DNA of 14,316 nucleotides from an uncultured Arenimonas sp. (lineage in GTDB: Bacteria; Pseudomonadota; Gammaproteobacteria; Xanthomonadales; Xanthomonadaceae): NCBI GenBank assembly GCA_946480565.1, contig CAMLKR010000050.1:1-14316 (forward strand), written 5' to 3'. The notes beneath the pieces are model-generated. The model did no database searches and had not been told where the DNA came from. It saw only the letters and a program-made list of their open reading frames with translations. Below, one piece after another: positions 5,807 through 12,540 of the stretch. How positions within the stretch are numbered: position 1 is the first letter of the stretch; each line of letters starts with the position of its first letter. Both the position numbers and the translations under genes were made by a program.

Positions 5807-7471
5807 ATGAAAGCCGTGTCCGCTCCGCTCGTGCTCTGCCTGCTCGCCGCCTGCGGGCAGGCCCCGGAACCCGCCGCGCCGGCGACGCCTGCCGCCTCGG
5901 CGTCCGACGACGGCGCCGGCGCGCGCCGCATCGAGGCCGACGTGCGCTTCCTGGCCGACGACGCGCTCGAGGGTCGCGCCGCCGGCACCCGCGGCTACGA
6001 CCTGGCCGCGAATTACGTCGCCAGCCGCTACCGCGCCATCGGCCTGCTGCCGGCAGGCGACGACGGCAGCTATTTCCAGTCGGTGCCGCTGATCGAAGCG
6101 CGGCGCGTGCGCGAGGGCGCCACGTTCACCGTGCGGCGGGACGACGGGGACCTGGACTTCGTGTTCCAGGACCAGTTCCTGCCGGGCCTGAACTTCAACG
6201 CGCCCAGCCACGTCGTCAACGCGCCGCTGGTGTTCGTCGGCCAGGCCGTGCATGCGCCGGAGCTGGGCCACGACGATTTCGCCGGGGTGGACGTCGCCGG
6301 CAAGATCGCGGTGTATTTCTCCGGCGCGCCGGCCGGCTTCGGCAACACCCAGCGCGCCTTCCACGCCTCGGGCCAGCAGAAGCTGGGCCAGCTGGCGGCG
6401 CGCGGCGCGGTCGGCGCCATCGCCATCGGCAACCCGGTGGACGAGGCCAAGTACCCGTGGGCGCGCGGCGCACGCAACTGGCAGATGCCGGGCATGCGCC
6501 TGCTCGATGCCGAGGGCCGGCCGGTCGACGCCTGGCCCGAACTCAAGGCCACGGCCAGCCTGAGCGTGGACGGCGCCCGGCGCCTGCTGGCCGGTGCGCC
6601 GATGCCCGTCGACGAGATCTTCGATCGGCGCGAAAAGGGCACGCTGCAGTCCTTCGACCTGCCCGGCCGCGCCACGCTGTCAGGCGCCACCACCCATGCC
6701 CGGGTCACCAGCGTGAACGTGGTCGGCAAGCTCGCCGGCGGCGACCCGGCGCTGGCCGGCGAGCACATCGCCTACAGCGCGCACCTGGACCACATCGGCC
6801 TGGGCGCCGAGGTCGAGGGCGACGGCATCTACAACGGTGCGCTCGACAACGCCCTGGGCATCGCGGTGATGCTGCAGGCGGCCACGGAACTGGCTGCGGA
6901 CCCGACCCCGCCGCGGCGCTCGCTGCTGTTCGTCGCGGTGACCGCCGAAGAACGCGGCCTGCTGGGCGCCGACTACTTCGCGAAGTTCCCGACCGTGCCG
7001 CGCGGATCACTGGTGGCCAACATCAACATGGACATGCCGGTGTTCCTGACCGAGGTCACCGACGTGGTGCCGATCGGCATCGAGCACAGCACGCTGGAGG
7101 CCGACGTGCAGGCGGCGGCGCAGCAGCTGGGCGTCGGCCTGACGCCCGACCCCAAGCCCGAGGAAGTGGTGTTCGTGCGCTCGGACCAGTACGCCTTCGT
7201 GCGCCAGGGCATCCCCGCGGTCTACCTGGACGCCGGCATCAAGGCGAAAAACCCCGACGTGGACGCGCTGGCCCTGTACGAGGACTTCCTGACCGGCCAC
7301 TACCACCAGCCCAGCGATGAAACCGACCTGTCCATCCACTACCCCAGCGCAGCGGTGCTGGCGCGGCTCAATGCCGCCATCGGCCGCCGCGTCGGCGACG
7401 CGGACGAGCGGCCGCGCTGGAAGGACGGCGATTTCTTCGGGCAGACCTTCGGCGGGCAGGCGGCGCCCTAG
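5807..7471 (+). CDS. M28-family zinc aminopeptidase, predicted lipoprotein
   Basis: The 554-residue product starts with a lipoprotein signal: hydrophobic APLVLCL, then lipobox LAAC with Cys16, then an Ala/Pro-rich linker. A protease-associated (PA) type insert covers about 135-235. The M28 metallopeptidase core follows with the expected ligand series: His326 and Asp328 in SAHLDHIG, Asp347 in NGALDNALG, Glu381/Glu382 in TAEERGLLGADYF, Asp409 in NINMDM, and His500 in GHYHQPSDETD. M28 enzymes with two zincs release N-terminal amino acids from peptides, here probably in the periplasm or at the outer membrane. The chosen ATG (5807) is preceded by GGGGAT and gives a proper signal peptide; a start at 5687 would add 40 residues overlapping the divergent gene. 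A weak extended -10 (TGTTAGCGT, 5766-5774) lies upstream. The stop overlaps that of the Lrp gene in CTAG. Confidence 0.92.
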   Translation: MKAVSAPLVLCLLAACGQAPEPAAPATPAASASDDGAGARRIEADVRFLADDALEGRAAGTRGYDLAANYVASRYRAIGLLPAGDDGSYFQSVPLIEARRVREGATFTVRRDDGDLDFVFQDQFLPGLNFNAPSHVVNAPLVFVGQAVHAPELGHDDFAGVDVAGKIAVYFSGAPAGFGNTQRAFHASGQQKLGQLAARGAVGAIAIGNPVDEAKYPWARGARNWQMPGMRLLDAEGRPVDAWPELKATASLSVDGARRLLAGAPMPVDEIFDRREKGTLQSFDLPGRATLSGATTHARVTSVNVVGKLAGGDPALAGEHIAYSAHLDHIGLGAEVEGDGIYNGALDNALGIAVMLQAATELAADPTPPRRSLLFVAVTAEERGLLGADYFAKFPTVPRGSLVANINMDMPVFLTEVTDVVPIGIEHSTLEADVQAAAQQLGVGLTPDPKPEEVVFVRSDQYAFVRQGIPAVYLDAGIKAKNPDVDALALYEDFLTGHYHQPSDETDLSIHYPSAAVLARLNAAIGRRVGDADERPRWKDGDFFGQTFGGQAAP

Positions 7472-7950
7472 CCGGCCAGGTGCCCGAGCGGCAGCGCCCG
7501 CGCCTGCTTGACGGTGCGCAGCACGAAGCTGGAGTTCACGTCGGCGACACCGCTGGCGTTGAGCAGGTGGTCGAGCAGGAAGCGCGAGAAATGCGCCAGG
7601 TCCTGCACCACGACATGCAGCAGGTAGTCCATGTCGCCGGTGAGGGCGTGGCAGGCGACCACCTCGTCCCAGGCGTTGATGCGGTCGGTGAACTCGGCGA
7701 TCGCGGCGGCATCGTGGCGCGCCAGCTGCACGCGCACGAAGGCCTGCAGGCCCAGGCCGACCCGGGCCGGGTCGATCAGGCCGGCATAACCCGACAGCAC
7801 GCCGGCCTGCTCCAGCCGCTGCACCCGGCGCAGGCAGGCCGAGGCCGACAGGCTGACCCGCTCGGCCAGCTCGGCATTGCTGATGCGGCCCTCGCGCTGG
7901 AGGATGCCGAGCAGGGCCAGGTCGGTGCGATCAAGGCTGGGAGCGTCCAT
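7468..7950 (-). CDS. Lrp/AsnC-family transcriptional regulator, probable regulator of phhA
   Basis: This is a 160-residue protein of standard Lrp/AsnC length. Its N-terminal helix-turn-helix (about 8-55) reads LDRTDLALLGILQREGRISN then AELAERVSLSASACLRRVQR. A RAM/AsnC ligand-binding domain follows (about 66-150), with the conserved GDMDYLLHV turn (105-113) that contributes to effector binding in this family. Such proteins form dimers and octamers and respond to amino acids. It is transcribed away from phhA, so control of phhA in response to phenylalanine or another aromatic amino acid, plus autoregulation, is the likely role (inference from context). The ATG at 7950 fits the family; an upstream in-frame start at 8019 would add 23 unconserved residues through the operator region. 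Its -10 candidate TATTGT (7984-7979) lies inside operator site 1. Confidence 0.92.
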   Translation of the reverse strand: MDAPSLDRTDLALLGILQREGRISNAELAERVSLSASACLRRVQRLEQAGVLSGYAGLIDPARVGLGLQAFVRVQLARHDAAAIAEFTDRINAWDEVVACHALTGDMDYLLHVVVQDLAHFSRFLLDHLLNASGVADVNSSFVLRTVKQARALPLGHLAG

Positions 7951-7972
7951 TCGTGTCTTGCCATGGCGAGAA

Positions 7973-7991
7973 GGCGCAACAATATTGCGCC
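7973..7991. promoter_or_regulatory. Operator-like dyad, site 1 (CGCAA-N5-TTGCG)
   Basis: GGCGCAA (7973-7979) and TTGCGCC (7985-7991) form a perfect 7-bp inverted repeat around an A/T-rich five-base centre, CAATA. Size and AT-rich centre resemble Lrp/AsnC binding sites. It sits 23-41 bases upstream of the regulator's start and covers its candidate -10, which fits autoregulation. Confidence 0.6.
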
Positions 7992-8014
7992 AAAGCCGCT
8001 TGGTCGCACAACAA

Positions 8015-8029
8015 CGCAAGCCTCTTGCG
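8015..8029. promoter_or_regulatory. Operator-like dyad, site 2 (CGCAA-N5-TTGCG)
   Basis: CGCAA (8015-8019) and TTGCG (8025-8029) repeat the same half-sites with the same five-base spacing as site 1. The inner G-C pair extends the arms to six. The centre (8022) is 40 bases from the centre of site 1 (7982), close to four helical turns. The site occupies the place of the -35 element of phhA, so it could repress or activate that gene. Confidence 0.58.
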
Positions 8030-8041
8030 CCGACCCGGCGC

Positions 8042-8064
8042 TAGACTGGCGACGAACCCCGGAG
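8042..8064 (+). promoter_or_regulatory. Candidate phhA -10 element and ribosome binding site
   Basis: TAGACT (8042-8047) is a fair -10 hexamer, predicting a start near 8054. No good -35 lies 16-18 bases upstream, which is where operator site 2 sits. GGAG (8061-8064) is the Shine-Dalgarno, ten bases before the ATG at 8075. Confidence 0.4.
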
Positions 8065-8074
8065 CCTGCCCGCC

Positions 8075-8962
8075 ATGACCCAGCCCCAGCGCGTCGAACA
8101 CCAGCTCACCGACAAGGGCTACGTGCCGGTCTACACCACGGCCGTGGTCGAGCAGCCCTGGGCCAGCTACACGGCGGTGGACCACGAGGTCTGGGCCACG
8201 CTGTTCGAGCGCCAGCAGAAGGTCCTGGTCGGCCGGGCCAGCGACGAATTCCTGCGCCAGCAGCGCGCCATGGGCATGTCGCCCGACCGCATCCCGAAGT
8301 TCGACGAGCTCAACCCGCTGCTGCGCAAGGCCACCGGCTGGGAGCTGATCGGCGTCGAGGGCCTGCTGCCGGAGCTGAGCTTCTTCGAACACCTGGCCAA
8401 CCGGCGGTTCCCGGTCACCTGGTGGATCCGCAAGCCAGAGCAGCTCGACTACCTGGCCGAACCCGACCTGTTCCACGACCTGTTCGGCCACGTGCCGCTG
8501 CTGATGAACCCGGTGTTCGCCGACTACATGCAGGCCTACGGCCGCGGCGGCGTGAAGGCGCACGCCATCGGCCCGGAGGCCCTGGTGAACCTGACGCGGC
8601 TGTACTGGTACACGGTGGAGTTCGGGCTGATCAAACAGGCCGACGGGCTGCGCATCTACGGCAGCGGCATCGTCTCGTCGAAGTCCGAATCCATCCATTG
8701 CCTGGAAAGCGCCGCACCCAACCGCATCGGCTTCGACCTCGAGCGCATCATGCGCACGCGCTACCGCATCGACACCTTCCAGAAGACCTATTTCGTCATC
8801 GACAGCTACGAGCAGCTGATGGAGGCGACGCGGCCGGACTTCACGCCGATCTACGCGCGCCTGGCCGCGCAGGACAGTTTCCCGGCCGGTTCGGTCCAGC
8901 CCGGCGACACCGTGTTCAACCGCGGCACCGGCGAAGGCTGGCTCGACGGCGGCGACGTCTAG
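8075..8962 (+). CDS. phhA: Phenylalanine 4-monooxygenase (phenylalanine hydroxylase)
   Basis: This 295-residue protein is of the size of bacterial, single-domain aromatic amino acid hydroxylases; there is no N-terminal ACT regulatory domain. The mononuclear iron ligands of the 2-His-1-carboxylate triad are visible: His134 and His139 in DLFHDLFGHVPLL, and Glu182 in YWYTVEFGL. The pterin and substrate-binding context is conserved (IPKFDELN at 73-80, TWWIRKPEQLDYL near 115-127, YGSGIVSSKSE near 195-205). The enzyme uses O2 and tetrahydropterin to convert L-phenylalanine to L-tyrosine in the cytoplasm, the first step of phenylalanine catabolism and a tyrosine source. The pterin-recycling phhB and the tyrosine-degradation genes are not in this window. 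The divergent Lrp/AsnC gene and two operators are the likely control. The stop overlaps the next gene's stop in CTAG. Confidence 0.97.
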   Translation: MTQPQRVEHQLTDKGYVPVYTTAVVEQPWASYTAVDHEVWATLFERQQKVLVGRASDEFLRQQRAMGMSPDRIPKFDELNPLLRKATGWELIGVEGLLPELSFFEHLANRRFPVTWWIRKPEQLDYLAEPDLFHDLFGHVPLLMNPVFADYMQAYGRGGVKAHAIGPEALVNLTRLYWYTVEFGLIKQADGLRIYGSGIVSSKSESIHCLESAAPNRIGFDLERIMRTRYRIDTFQKTYFVIDSYEQLMEATRPDFTPIYARLAAQDSFPAGSVQPGDTVFNRGTGEGWLDGGDV

Positions 8963-9852
8963 CGGCCCGCCAGGGTCCACCACTCCAGGTCGGCGGGCAG
9001 GCGGCCGCTGCGGTAGCGCAGGGTGGCCATGTCGGCGGTCTGTTCGCTGGTCACCAGGTTCCATCCGGGCCTGAGATCGAGCTCCCAGCGGTTCTTCACC
9101 TCGGCGCCGAAGGCGTTCAGGCTGTGGGCATCGCCCTGCACGCGGCCGGCACGGTCGGCGTAGACCAGCACCACCATGGCCTGGCCGGGCAGCGCGATCC
9201 GCCCCATGCGGGCGTTGGCGGCGAACAGGTCGCCGTGCTCCGACTCGTTTCCATAGACCACGCCGTAGCGGGCGGCATTCATCTCCAGCGGCGCCACGTC
9301 CAGGCCCGACCAGCCGTCACCGGCATGCAGACCGTGCACCGCGGATTCGGGCTGCGACGGCCAGCGCGCCACGCGCTCGCGCAGGGCGTCGCTGCCGGGG
9401 CCGGCAGCGATGCCCTTCGCCAGCTGCTGCATGGTCACCGGCAGGCGCGGCAGCGTCAGCTGCGCCGGCAGCTCGAAGCGGAACCGCCCGCCCTTCTCGA
9501 TGCGGCCGATCGCCTGCACGGTGTGCCCGCCCTGCACCAGGTACAGTTCGGCGCCCTCGCCGGGGTAGTCATGGGCCAGCCCGGCGAACACGCGTCCGCC
9601 CTGGGTCGGCGCGGCGAAGGCCTGGGCCGGCGTGCGTCCGAACCACCACAGCCCCCCCACCAGCGCGACCAAGCCCAGCGCAAGCACCAGCGAGACCGCG
9701 CGGCGCGAACGTGCCGCCGCCCTCCGCGCCGCCTCGCGCTCCGCGCTCCGCCGCGCCTGCGCGGCCGGATCGTAGTTGGCGAAGACCAGGCCGCAGGCGG
9801 CGCAGGCTGCCGACGCGTCGGGCCGGGCGGCACCGCATTTGGGACACGTCAT
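8959..9852 (-). CDS. Zinc-ribbon single-pass membrane protein of unknown function
   Basis: The 297-residue product has a short N-terminal zinc ribbon (CPKC at 3-6, CAAC at 17-20), then a charged, Ala/Arg/Glu-rich helical stretch (28-50). One membrane segment follows (about 51-71), then a globular domain of about 225 residues. With the zinc ribbon inside, the globular part would face the periplasm. That domain shows alternating hydrophobic strands (RVFAGLAHDYPGEGAELYLV, GRFRFELPA, MVVLVYADRAGRVQG) suggesting a beta-rich fold, but I do not recognise its family. ATG at 9852 has GGAG five bases upstream and the ribbon immediately at the N-terminus, so the start is secure. The DUF2306-like gene ends 56 bases upstream on the same strand. 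Zinc ribbons joined to a membrane anchor occur in many sensor-like proteins; no function can be assigned. Confidence 0.85.
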   Translation of the reverse strand: MTCPKCGAARPDASAACAACGLVFANYDPAAQARRSAEREAARRAAARSRRAVSLVLALGLVALVGGLWWFGRTPAQAFAAPTQGGRVFAGLAHDYPGEGAELYLVQGGHTVQAIGRIEKGGRFRFELPAQLTLPRLPVTMQQLAKGIAAGPGSDALRERVARWPSQPESAVHGLHAGDGWSGLDVAPLEMNAARYGVVYGNESEHGDLFAANARMGRIALPGQAMVVLVYADRAGRVQGDAHSLNAFGAEVKNRWELDLRPGWNLVTSEQTADMATLRYRSGRLPADLEWWTLAGR

Positions 9853-9908
9853 CTTCACTCCGGATCGTGGGCTGGCGCGGAAAGTGTGGCGGCCTCCCGC
9901 GCGTCTGC

Positions 9909-10619
9909 CTAGCCCGCCACCGGCTGTCGCCGGCCCTGCGGCGCCGGGCGCTTGGGCAGGTACTTGCGCGTCAGCCAGGCACCGGAGAGGAAAGCCACGA
10001 CCAGCGGACCCAGCCAGGCCAGGTTCTGCAGGGTCGGGCCGGCCAGCATCGGCAGCACCTTGGGCAGGCCGATGCTGAGGAAGGCGATGTGGGTGGCGAC
10101 GCCGTTGCCCAGCATCGCGGTCAGGTGCTCGCGCAGCCACCAGCGCGGATCTTCCGGCGGCTGGCGCAGGAAGCGCTTCATCTGCAGGAAGGCGAACAGG
10201 CCGAGGCCGCTGAAGGCCAGGATGATCAACTGCATCTGCTGGGCGACGAACAGGCCCACCGCGGCGATCGCCAGCGCGCTGGCCAGGTTGGCCCACATCA
10301 GCCCGCGGTAGACCGGGCCGGTGTAGCGCTTCCAGTCGCGCTTGTCGCGCACGGCGCGCCAGCTGGTCCACATCGAGCTGGTGACGAGGACCAACAGGTA
10401 GTACAGGAAGGCGCCGCCGACCGGGAACTGCTGCAGCACCCGCCAGGCCAGCGGCACCGCGGCCACCAGCAGGCCGGCCATGGCCAGCAGGTAGACCTTG
10501 CCGGCGGCGCGGTGCACCGGGCTGCCCTTGCGGCTGAGGCCGGCGATCCAGAAGGTGATCAGGGCCAGCGTGCCGAGTCCGGCGTGGATGAAGAAGGTCA
10601 GGGCGTACAGGCGGTTCAT
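9909..10619 (-). CDS. DUF2306-like multipass membrane protein
   Basis: This 236-residue protein has about seven hydrophobic segments spanning 5-216. The start of the protein (FFIHAGLGTLALITFW, about 9-24, then SPVHRAAGKVYLLAM, 33-47) resembles the DUF2306 pattern of a histidine in the first helix followed by an H-R-xxG-K/R-V-Y motif after a short loop. Other potentially conserved residues are His165 and His177 near membrane segments. The paired histidines raise the possibility of heme or metal binding, but this is speculation. The ATG at 10619 has a strong GGAGGA Shine-Dalgarno (10630-10625) five bases upstream. The gene is divergent from the histidine kinase, with 140 bases between them, and may be cotranscribed with the zinc-ribbon gene. 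It ends in a TAG that lies in a CTAG tetramer (9909-9912), although no gene converges there. Confidence 0.75.
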   Translation of the reverse strand: MNRLYALTFFIHAGLGTLALITFWIAGLSRKGSPVHRAAGKVYLLAMAGLLVAAVPLAWRVLQQFPVGGAFLYYLLVLVTSSMWTSWRAVRDKRDWKRYTGPVYRGLMWANLASALAIAAVGLFVAQQMQLIILAFSGLGLFAFLQMKRFLRQPPEDPRWWLREHLTAMLGNGVATHIAFLSIGLPKVLPMLAGPTLQNLAWLGPLVVAFLSGAWLTRKYLPKRPAPQGRRQPVAG

Positions 10620-10724
10620 GGCGGTCCTCCGGTGTGGCGCCAGTGTTCCGCCGGGCCGCGCGGCGATCAGGTGCCGGCGGTCATCGGGGCGTGGTGCCGG
10701 AAGTCACTTTCTGCATCGCGGGCC

Positions 10725-10753
10725 TTGAGCGGCGCGGCGGCCGGGGCCAAGCT
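10725..10753 (+). promoter_or_regulatory. Candidate sigma-70-type promoter of the kinase-regulator operon, leaderless
   Basis: TTGAGC (10725-10730) and CAAGCT (10748-10753) are separated by the ideal 17 bases. The -10-like hexamer is followed by six bases (GGCGCC) and the kinase ATG at 10760. No Shine-Dalgarno is present. The geometry puts the transcription start at or next to the ATG, as in leaderless mRNAs. Confidence 0.45.
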
Positions 10754-10759
10754 GGCGCC

Positions 10760-11899
10760 ATGAACGAACGCCTGAAGGTGCTGGTGTCGCCGCTGAACTT
10801 CGCCGCCTACATCGCCTGGGCGGCGATCGGCTGGGAGCTGCTGTTCGCGCGCTGGACGCCACCGGCCTGGCTGGACGAACCGACGGCGACGGGCACGCTG
10901 GCGGCGATGCACCTGGGTTTCCTGGCGCTGTTCCTGGCCGTGACCAGCGGCCCGCCGGAATCGCGCCCACTGCAGCGCCTGCTGCTGGTGGGGCAGCTGG
11001 GCCTGGCTTTCGGGCTGATGCTGCTGGCGCGCAACTCCACGCTGCCGATCCTGCTGATCCTGTGCGTGATCCAGATGGTGCACCTGTGGGCGCCGCGCCA
11101 GGCGGCGCTGATCGTGGTGGCGGTGAACCTGATGATGTACGTCGTCTACCGCGAGGTCTGGCAGCTGCAGTCGCCGCTTCTTTCGACCGTGATGAACGCG
11201 AGCTTCCAGTGTTTCGCCGCGCTCACCGCCTGGTTCGCCTTCCGCGCCGAACAGACCCGCGACGAGCTGGCGGCGGCCAATGCCGACCTGCTGGCCACGC
11301 GCTCGCTGCTGGCCGAAACCGCGCGCGACTCCGAGCGCCTGCGGCTGTCGCGCGAACTGCACGACGTGGCCGGGCACAAGCTCACCGCGCTCAAGCTCAA
11401 CCTGGCGGCGCTGGCGCGCGACCCGCGTTTTTCCGCCGACACCCAGGTGCAGCTGTGCGCGCGCCTGGCCGACGAGCTGCTGGCCGACATCCGCGGCGTG
11501 GTGATGCAGATGCGCCGCGACGAAGGCCTGGACCTGGCCGATGCACTGCAGGCCCTGGGCGCGCCGTTCGAGCGCCCGCGCATGCACCTGCAGATCGAAC
11601 CGCAGGCGCGCGTGGCCTCGGTGGCGCAGGCCGAGGCGGTGCTGCGCGCGGTGCAGGAAGGCCTGACCAATGCCGTGCGCCATTCCCAGGCCCACAACCT
11701 GTGGGTGGTGCTGCGCCGCGACGGCGACGCCCTGCGCCTGGACATCCGCGACGACGGCCGCGGCAGCGGCGAACTCTGCGCCGGCAACGGGCTGCGCGGC
11801 ATGCGCGAGCGGCTGGAGGGCGTGGGCGGCGGCCTGGACGTGTCGCGCACCGACACCGGCGGCGTGCACCTCCAGGCCTGGCTGCCGGTGGCGGCATGA
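10760..11899 (+). CDS. Sensor histidine kinase, NarL/DesK type (HisKA_3)
   Basis: This 379-residue kinase has five or six N-terminal membrane segments (about 10-162) with short loops, so it probably senses a signal in the membrane rather than with a periplasmic domain. A short helix links to the HisKA_3 dimerisation domain. The phosphoacceptor is His201 in SRELHDVAGHKLTALK (197-212). The HATPase_c domain has the N-box (EGLTNAVRHS, 300-309, Asn304), the G1 box (DDGRG, 331-335) and the G2 box (GNGLRGMRERL, 342-352). It should autophosphorylate and pass phosphate to the regulator encoded next to it. The start at 10760 gives a natural first membrane segment; an in-frame extension from 10634 would add 42 unconserved residues. 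It overlaps the regulator gene by ATGA. No transporter or obvious target gene lies beside it, so the stimulus is unknown. Confidence 0.93.
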   Translation: MNERLKVLVSPLNFAAYIAWAAIGWELLFARWTPPAWLDEPTATGTLAAMHLGFLALFLAVTSGPPESRPLQRLLLVGQLGLAFGLMLLARNSTLPILLILCVIQMVHLWAPRQAALIVVAVNLMMYVVYREVWQLQSPLLSTVMNASFQCFAALTAWFAFRAEQTRDELAAANADLLATRSLLAETARDSERLRLSRELHDVAGHKLTALKLNLAALARDPRFSADTQVQLCARLADELLADIRGVVMQMRRDEGLDLADALQALGAPFERPRMHLQIEPQARVASVAQAEAVLRAVQEGLTNAVRHSQAHNLWVVLRRDGDALRLDIRDDGRGSGELCAGNGLRGMRERLEGVGGGLDVSRTDTGGVHLQAWLPVAA

Positions 11900-12531
11900 G
11901 CACGCTGAGGATCGCCCTGGCCGACGACCAGGCCCTGGTGCGCAGCGGCCTGAAGGCCCTGCTGGGCGGCTTTCCGTCGCTTCAGGTCGCGGTGGAGGCC
12001 GGCGATGGCCAGGCCCTGATCGATGCGCTGGCGGATTCGCCGGTGGACGTGATCCTGTCCGACATCCGCATGCCGGGGCTGGATGGCTTCGGCCTGGTGC
12101 GGGCGCTGCGCGAACGCGGCGACGCCACGCCGGTGGTGCTGCTGACCACCTTCGACGACGAGGCGCTGCCGCTGCGCGCGGCCGAGGCCGGCGCCCAGGG
12201 TTTCCTGCTCAAGGACGCCTCGCCCGAAGACCTGTTCGAGGCCATCACCCGGGTCGCCGCCGGCGAGACCCTGCTGGCGCCGGTGCCGACCGACCCGGTG
12301 CGCGCGCGTTACGCCTACCGCGACCAGGCCGGGCCCAGCGACACCTTCAGCGAGCGCGAGGTGTCGATACTGCGGCTGATCGCCGGCGGCTATTCGAACA
12401 AGGAGATCGCGCGCGCGGTGTTCCTGTCCGAGGGCACGGTGAAGAACTACGTCTCCGAGATCCTGGACAAGCTCGGCACGCGCGACCGGACGCGCGCCGT
12501 GCTCAAGGCCATCACGCTGCGCATCATCTGA
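11896..12531 (+). CDS. NarL/FixJ-family response regulator (REC + LuxR HTH)
   Basis: This 211-residue regulator has a receiver domain (about 3-120): acidic pair Asp10-Asp11, phosphoacceptor Asp56 in ILSDIRMPGLDG, the conserved Thr84 in LLTTF and Lys106 in FLLKDASPEDL. A short linker leads to the LuxR-type DNA-binding domain (about 150-208), with FSEREVSILRLIAGGYSN then KEIA, and the recognition helix region LSEGTVKNYVSEILDKLG. All residues needed for phosphorylation are present. The ATG overlaps the kinase stop (ATGA, 11896-11899), implying translational coupling and a dedicated partnership. Target promoters are unknown. The resemblance to DesR/LiaR-type regulators, which respond to membrane state, is family-level only. 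Confidence 0.95.
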   Translation: MSTLRIALADDQALVRSGLKALLGGFPSLQVAVEAGDGQALIDALADSPVDVILSDIRMPGLDGFGLVRALRERGDATPVVLLTTFDDEALPLRAAEAGAQGFLLKDASPEDLFEAITRVAAGETLLAPVPTDPVRARYAYRDQAGPSDTFSEREVSILRLIAGGYSNKEIARAVFLSEGTVKNYVSEILDKLGTRDRTRAVLKAITLRII

Positions 12532-12540
12532 GCGCCGGCC

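Noticed and set aside
7951..8019. N-terminal extension of the Lrp/AsnC protein (start at 8019)
   Set aside because: The extra 23 residues are not family-like and would be encoded through the promoter and operator site; the start at 7950 gives the standard length.
7480..9912. 810-codon plus-strand open frame over the Lrp gene, phhA and the zinc-ribbon gene
   Set aside because: It is in the wrong frame for phhA and antisense to the two flanking genes.
9853..10371. Extending the zinc-ribbon gene upstream to 10371
   Set aside because: The added frame runs through the DUF2306-like gene on the same strand; the ATG at 9852 has GGAG and begins the CxxC ribbon.
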